Assembly (NCBI GenBank): GCA_034439615.1
Contig: JAWXAT010000047.1
Span: 197,984-241,715 of the forward strand
DNA: 43,732 bases
Direction of reading: 5' to 3'
Origin: Oligoflexia bacterium
Lineage (GTDB): Bacteria; Bdellovibrionota; Bdellovibrionia; JABDDW01
Shown one piece after another: positions 40,875-43,732 of this stretch. How positions within the stretch are numbered: position 1 is the stretch's first letter; each line of letters begins with the position of its first letter. Below the pieces are notes generated by a model. The model had not been told where the DNA came from. It did no database searches and saw only the letters and a program-made list of their open reading frames with translations. Position numbers and translations under genes: made by a program.

Positions 40875-41820
40875 GCACCACACCCCTAGCTGTAATCACA
40901 CCACTTAAAATTTTATTTGTGTTTTGGCTCTTCACCTTGACGATGTCACCGATATAACCATTTTGTTGTGAAAACCCTTTTGTAGAAACCGAGAAGGCAT
41001 CACCACCAGCTACAACTTCTATTTCTTGACCAAACTTTACTGCTGTCTCACGAGCTAAATGCGATCTAGTAACAAGCACCCCTGGCTGTAATGAATGGCG
41101 TGTTGTTGCCGTGGGTAAATCTGCAACTTGCGCAGGTATTTCATTTAAAAAAGTAACATCTTCTTTTTGCCATTTAACATCGGCATCAGAAAGATGACTA
41201 TTAGCTTCAATGCGACGAAGAGTTTTTGCAACGGGCGCAAAATACGCCACCTTGGCATTGATCCAATGTCTTTTGATCACTTGCCCATGCTTTGAAATAA
41301 CAACCTCAAAACTTGCCGCACCTTTTGGTCGCGTGAGTGGAGGAACTACCTGGACGCTGCCGTCGGGGGGAATGTTGAGCCCTGCAGTTTGCAACTGGAT
41401 ATCCGTTAATTTAGCTTCCCACGAAGGATCCGGCAACGTCCGTAACTTTAACATTTCCTCAATTTGTGAACGTAAAGCATCGCGAGTGATAAAATCCACC
41501 GCACGCCGAATAATAATTCTATCCGGAAGCTTAAGTTGCACACCTTGAAGAACACGATTGAATGGTCTCAATCGTTTACTGATCTCAGCTGCGGTCCATT
41601 CCACAACTTTTCCAGCTTTTGGGCCTTCACCTAAGTTAAGCGCGCGCAATGCCTTATCATCGTCGATGTTTGTCGTCACAATATCGGCGATGGCGCCAAG
41701 TTCCACATTGCTTAATGCAATTTGCGCTTCATTGCGCACGTGAACTTGGTTTTGCGAAGCATGCACTCGCTCACCCAGTAAAAACAAAACTACAAATGTT
41801 AAAAACAACCTAGACAACAC
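40861..41820 (-). CDS. flgA: Flagellar basal-body P-ring formation chaperone
   Basis: 319 residues from a GTG with GAGG 8 bases upstream. A signal peptide (MLSRLFLTFVVLFLLGERVHA) sends it to the periplasm, where FlgA assists P-ring assembly. The C-terminal half has the SAF-type region: RRIEANSHLSDADVKWQKED, LPTATTRHSLQPGVLVTRSH and VKFGQEIEVVAGGDAF, ending GVITARGVVRVNY. The N-terminal half is longer than in E. coli FlgA (about 219 residues), as often seen in this type of cluster. It lies between flgG and flgH. Confidence 0.92.
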   Translation of the reverse strand: MLSRLFLTFVVLFLLGERVHASQNQVHVRNEAQIALSNVELGAIADIVTTNIDDDKALRALNLGEGPKAGKVVEWTAAEISKRLRPFNRVLQGVQLKLPDRIIIRRAVDFITRDALRSQIEEMLKLRTLPDPSWEAKLTDIQLQTAGLNIPPDGSVQVVPPLTRPKGAASFEVVISKHGQVIKRHWINAKVAYFAPVAKTLRRIEANSHLSDADVKWQKEDVTFLNEIPAQVADLPTATTRHSLQPGVLVTRSHLARETAVKFGQEIEVVAGGDAFSVSTKGFSQQNGYIGDIVKVKSQNTNKILSGVITARGVVRVNY

Positions 41821-41825
41821 TTCTC

Positions 41826-42611
41826 TTACCTCAAATTATTTGAGTTTTGCAGCATTTGGTCGGCAGCTTGAATTACTTTACTGTTCGACTCATAACTTCT
41901 CTGCGTTTGAATCATGTTAACCATTTCATCTACAATATTTACGTTTGATGTTTCTAATTGGCCTTGAGCAACCGTACCCAAATTATTCTCACCCGGGTTA
42001 CCCTGAAGTGGGGCGCCACTTGCACCGGTGGGCATATAAAGATTTTTACCCAATGATTTCAAGCCCGCAGGATTCACAAAATTCACCAATTGAATTTGCC
42101 CTACTTGTTGGGGTGCTGTGCTGCCAGCTTGTGCGACACTGACTTCCCCTAAATCAGAAATATTTATTCCTGAAGCATCTGGGGGTATAACAATTTCAGG
42201 AACTAATGGATTACCATTTTTATCAACAATTCTTCCGCCTGTGTCTTTGTGAAATGTTCCATCACGAGTGTACCCAATTTGCCCGTTAGCCATTTGAATC
42301 GGGAAAAAACCATTTCCTTCAATTTGAATATCAAGAGGGTTACGTGTGATTTTTGCCGAGCCTTCATCAAATATTTTTTGAGTTGCTCCAGTTTTTACAC
42401 CCAGACCTGTTTGCACACCTGAAGGGTGAACAGTGCCTGCTGAAAGTTGAGCCCCCGGTTCTTTGATTGTTTGATAGAGAAGATCTTCAAACTCGGCTCG
42501 TGATTTTTTAAACCCAATTGTACTGACGTTAGCCATGTTGTTGGCTGTCACATCTAATTGTGTTTGTTGAGCCTGCATTCCAGTAGCCGCGGTATTAAGT
42601 GCTTTTAACAT
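41826..42611 (-). CDS. flgG: Flagellar distal rod protein
   Basis: 261 residues, the standard FlgG length. The N-terminal rod motif is LNTAATGMQAQQTQLDVTAN with NMANVSTIGFKKSRAEFEDL, and the C-terminal motif is QLETSNVNIVDEMVNMIQTQ with RSYESNSKVIQAADQM. FlgG forms the distal rod that passes the P- and L-rings. GAGG lies before the ATG. flgF ends 12 bases upstream and flgA begins 5 bases downstream. Confidence 0.96.
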   Translation of the reverse strand: MLKALNTAATGMQAQQTQLDVTANNMANVSTIGFKKSRAEFEDLLYQTIKEPGAQLSAGTVHPSGVQTGLGVKTGATQKIFDEGSAKITRNPLDIQIEGNGFFPIQMANGQIGYTRDGTFHKDTGGRIVDKNGNPLVPEIVIPPDASGINISDLGEVSVAQAGSTAPQQVGQIQLVNFVNPAGLKSLGKNLYMPTGASGAPLQGNPGENNLGTVAQGQLETSNVNIVDEMVNMIQTQRSYESNSKVIQAADQMLQNSNNLR

Positions 42612-42623
42612 TTAATCACCTCA

Positions 42624-43454
42624 TTATTTGGGAACTTCATTGATAAGCTTCCCATCCATTTCGTCATAGGCTTTAATCACACGCTGTGCGCTTTCAAAAT
42701 TTCTTGAAGTTTGAATCATGTCAGTCATTTCTTTAACAATGTTCACGTTAGAGGTTTCAACAAAACCTTGATGCACTTCGGTTGAAGAATTAAGCACTCG
42801 AGGAATCGTCGTATCAGTAATGGAGTAAAGTGAGTGACCCATCTTTTTTAGATGTTCATTGTTTTCATATTCAACAATGCTTAGCTGGCCAAGACTTTCA
42901 CCATTTTGATAAATTTCACCTTGTTGCGTAAATGTAATTGTCCCGCCGCCACCAACAGTAATCGTGCGACTGGCGGGGTCAGATGCACCCGGTGCACCAG
43001 GTGCTGCGTTACTCGCATCTCGTTTTAAAACAGGAAAACCATCAGTTGTTGTTAAGACACCTTGAGCATTCAGACTCATCGTACCCTTACGTGTGAGCCT
43101 TGGACCTTGAGGAGTGAGGACTTCGATAAAACCTTTTCCCTCGAGTGCAACGTCAAGTTTATTTCCGGTAGCTTTCACTCCACCCTGGGTGTGATCTGTA
43201 AATGTGCCGTCGAGACTGACATAACTTTTATCAGTGCCTTGCATATCAAAAAAACTATTAAGGCTCGCGGGGATGCGGGGAACCGTATTGACGTCAGGCA
43301 TTTTTTCAAGAGTGGTGAGATATTCTTTGAAAGTATTTTTATCACCCTTAAAACCAGGAGTGTTTGCATTTGCGATATTGTTTGCAATGGTATCGAGCTG
43401 ATGACTCTGAGCCATCGCGCCTGATAATGCTGAGTAAATTCCTTTACCGCTCAT
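42624..43454 (-). CDS. flgF: Flagellar proximal rod protein
   Basis: 276 residues from the ATG at 43454 (AAGGAG six bases upstream); a longer frame to 43556 begins within the promoter region. The rod-protein motif is YSALSGAMAQSHQLDTIANN with IANANTPGFKGDKNTFKEYL, and the C-terminus is FVETSNVNIVKEMTDMIQTS with RNFESAQRVIKAYDEM. It is paralogous to flgG beside it; the position before flgG and the variable middle identify it as FlgF. It is the first gene of the minus-strand flagellar operon and has two promoter candidates upstream. Confidence 0.92.
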   Translation of the reverse strand: MSGKGIYSALSGAMAQSHQLDTIANNIANANTPGFKGDKNTFKEYLTTLEKMPDVNTVPRIPASLNSFFDMQGTDKSYVSLDGTFTDHTQGGVKATGNKLDVALEGKGFIEVLTPQGPRLTRKGTMSLNAQGVLTTTDGFPVLKRDASNAAPGAPGASDPASRTITVGGGGTITFTQQGEIYQNGESLGQLSIVEYENNEHLKKMGHSLYSITDTTIPRVLNSSTEVHQGFVETSNVNIVKEMTDMIQTSRNFESAQRVIKAYDEMDGKLINEVPK

Positions 43455-43539
43455 CACATTCTCCTTGTCGTATGCCCTCATGGCACAAGACATTTGTAGG
43501 GCCGCACTCACATAGGAGGGGACCTCTGCCATATAGCAA

Positions 43540-43555
43540 AGCACTTGATGTGCCA
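43540..43555 (-). promoter_or_regulatory. Sigma-54-type promoter before flgF
   Basis: On the minus strand TGGCACATCAAGTGCT matches the -24/-12 consensus (TGGCACG-N4-TTGCA/T) with the essential GG-N10-GC spacing. Transcription would begin near 43528, leaving a leader of about 75 bases. Confidence 0.65.
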
Positions 43556-43649
43556 CCCAGACGTGGGACTAGCAGTTGAGATGTAAGTATGCGGAATGCG
43601 GTTCGCGAGCTGGAGAATAATAATGCTAGAGCAAGAGTTGGTGCGGGAA

Positions 43650-43679
43650 ATTATGTTGGTTTTTTGACGGTGGTGTCAA
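43650..43679 (-). promoter_or_regulatory. Sigma-70-type promoter further upstream of flgF
   Basis: On the minus strand TTGACA and CATAAT are separated by 18 bases, giving a start near 43643 and a leader of about 190 bases. It could drive flgF or be used with the sigma-54 site. Confidence 0.5.
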
Positions 43680-43691
43680 GAAGTGTGGGTT

Positions 43692-43724
43692 TGGCGCAGG
43701 GGTGGCGCGGGTGTGGCGCAGGGT
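43692..43724. repeat. Three 11-bp tandem repeats
   Basis: TGGCGC recurs at 43692, 43703 and 43714 in units TGGCGCAGGGG, TGGCGCGGGTG and TGGCGCAGGGT. The period of 11 bases is close to one helical turn. The array may continue beyond the window edge. Confidence 0.7.
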
Positions 43725-43732
43725 GTGCGTGG

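Noticed and set aside
43623-43667. 14-codon plus-strand ORF with a GGAG upstream
   Set aside because: Very short, overlaps the flgF promoter region and has no other support.
1-43732. CRISPR array, prophage or insertion sequence
   Set aside because: No regularly spaced direct repeats, no phage structural genes and no transposase were seen; the HNH gene alone is not sufficient.

Overview
The window is AT-rich chromosomal DNA from a flagellated Gram-negative bacterium, with tightly packed genes and many GTG and TTG starts. It carries P- and L-ring genes, lipoproteins, a TolC-type channel and an RND pump. The flagellar order flgF-flgG-flgA-flgH-flgI-flgJ-flgM-flgN-flgK-flgL-csrA-fliW, a sigma-54-type promoter before flgF, an HNH protein of the kind common in Bdellovibrio-like genomes, and a SpoIID-domain lipoprotein in a non-sporulating cell type together suggest Bdellovibrionota or a related deltaproteobacterial lineage. 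That placement is inference; no rRNA is present.

Left flank (1-4.7 kb): the first 220 residues of a secreted copper amine oxidase run off the left edge. Next come a two-repeat lipoprotein, a secreted protein preceded by a 33-codon signal-peptide-only ORF, an HNH endonuclease-like protein in AT-rich surroundings, and a tRNA-Ser(GCU).

Amine module (4.8-13.2 kb, + strand): pyrD is followed by a compact run of an ABC importer (binding protein, fused double permease, ATPase) and then eutB, eutC and eutL, ending with rsmG. The importer sits where an ethanolamine permease would be expected, so a dedicated ethanolamine (or related C2-amine) uptake and deamination unit is the most interesting hypothesis here. 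EutL is the only microcompartment protein visible, and no eutA, eutH or aldehyde dehydrogenase is in the window.

Signalling and housekeeping (13.2-25.7 kb): a SpoIID lipoprotein, a SpoU/TrmH methyltransferase, and a LivJ-like binding protein followed by four genes that together form a phosphorelay with each module on a separate polypeptide (REC plus unknown domain, REC, membrane histidine kinase, HPt). Then cspA-like, tgt, an FMN reductase, a protein with a DUF2058-like start and cysteine pairs, small secreted proteins, a beta-propeller protein, a YciO/Sua5 protein and greB.

Efflux (25.7-32.2 kb): an MFS transporter is divergent from a tetR-tolC-RND operon across an intergenic region packed with inverted repeats. 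No periplasmic adaptor gene lies in the RND operon.

Flagellar cluster (32.2-43.7 kb, - strand): rod, ring, hook-junction, chaperone, anti-sigma and CsrA/FliW genes. FlgJ carries a degenerate M23-like domain instead of a glucosaminidase. A 265-base gap with short hairpins and a 36-codon ORF separates flgI from flgJ. Upstream of flgF are a sigma-54-type site, a sigma-70-type site and three 11-bp-phased repeats cut by the window edge.
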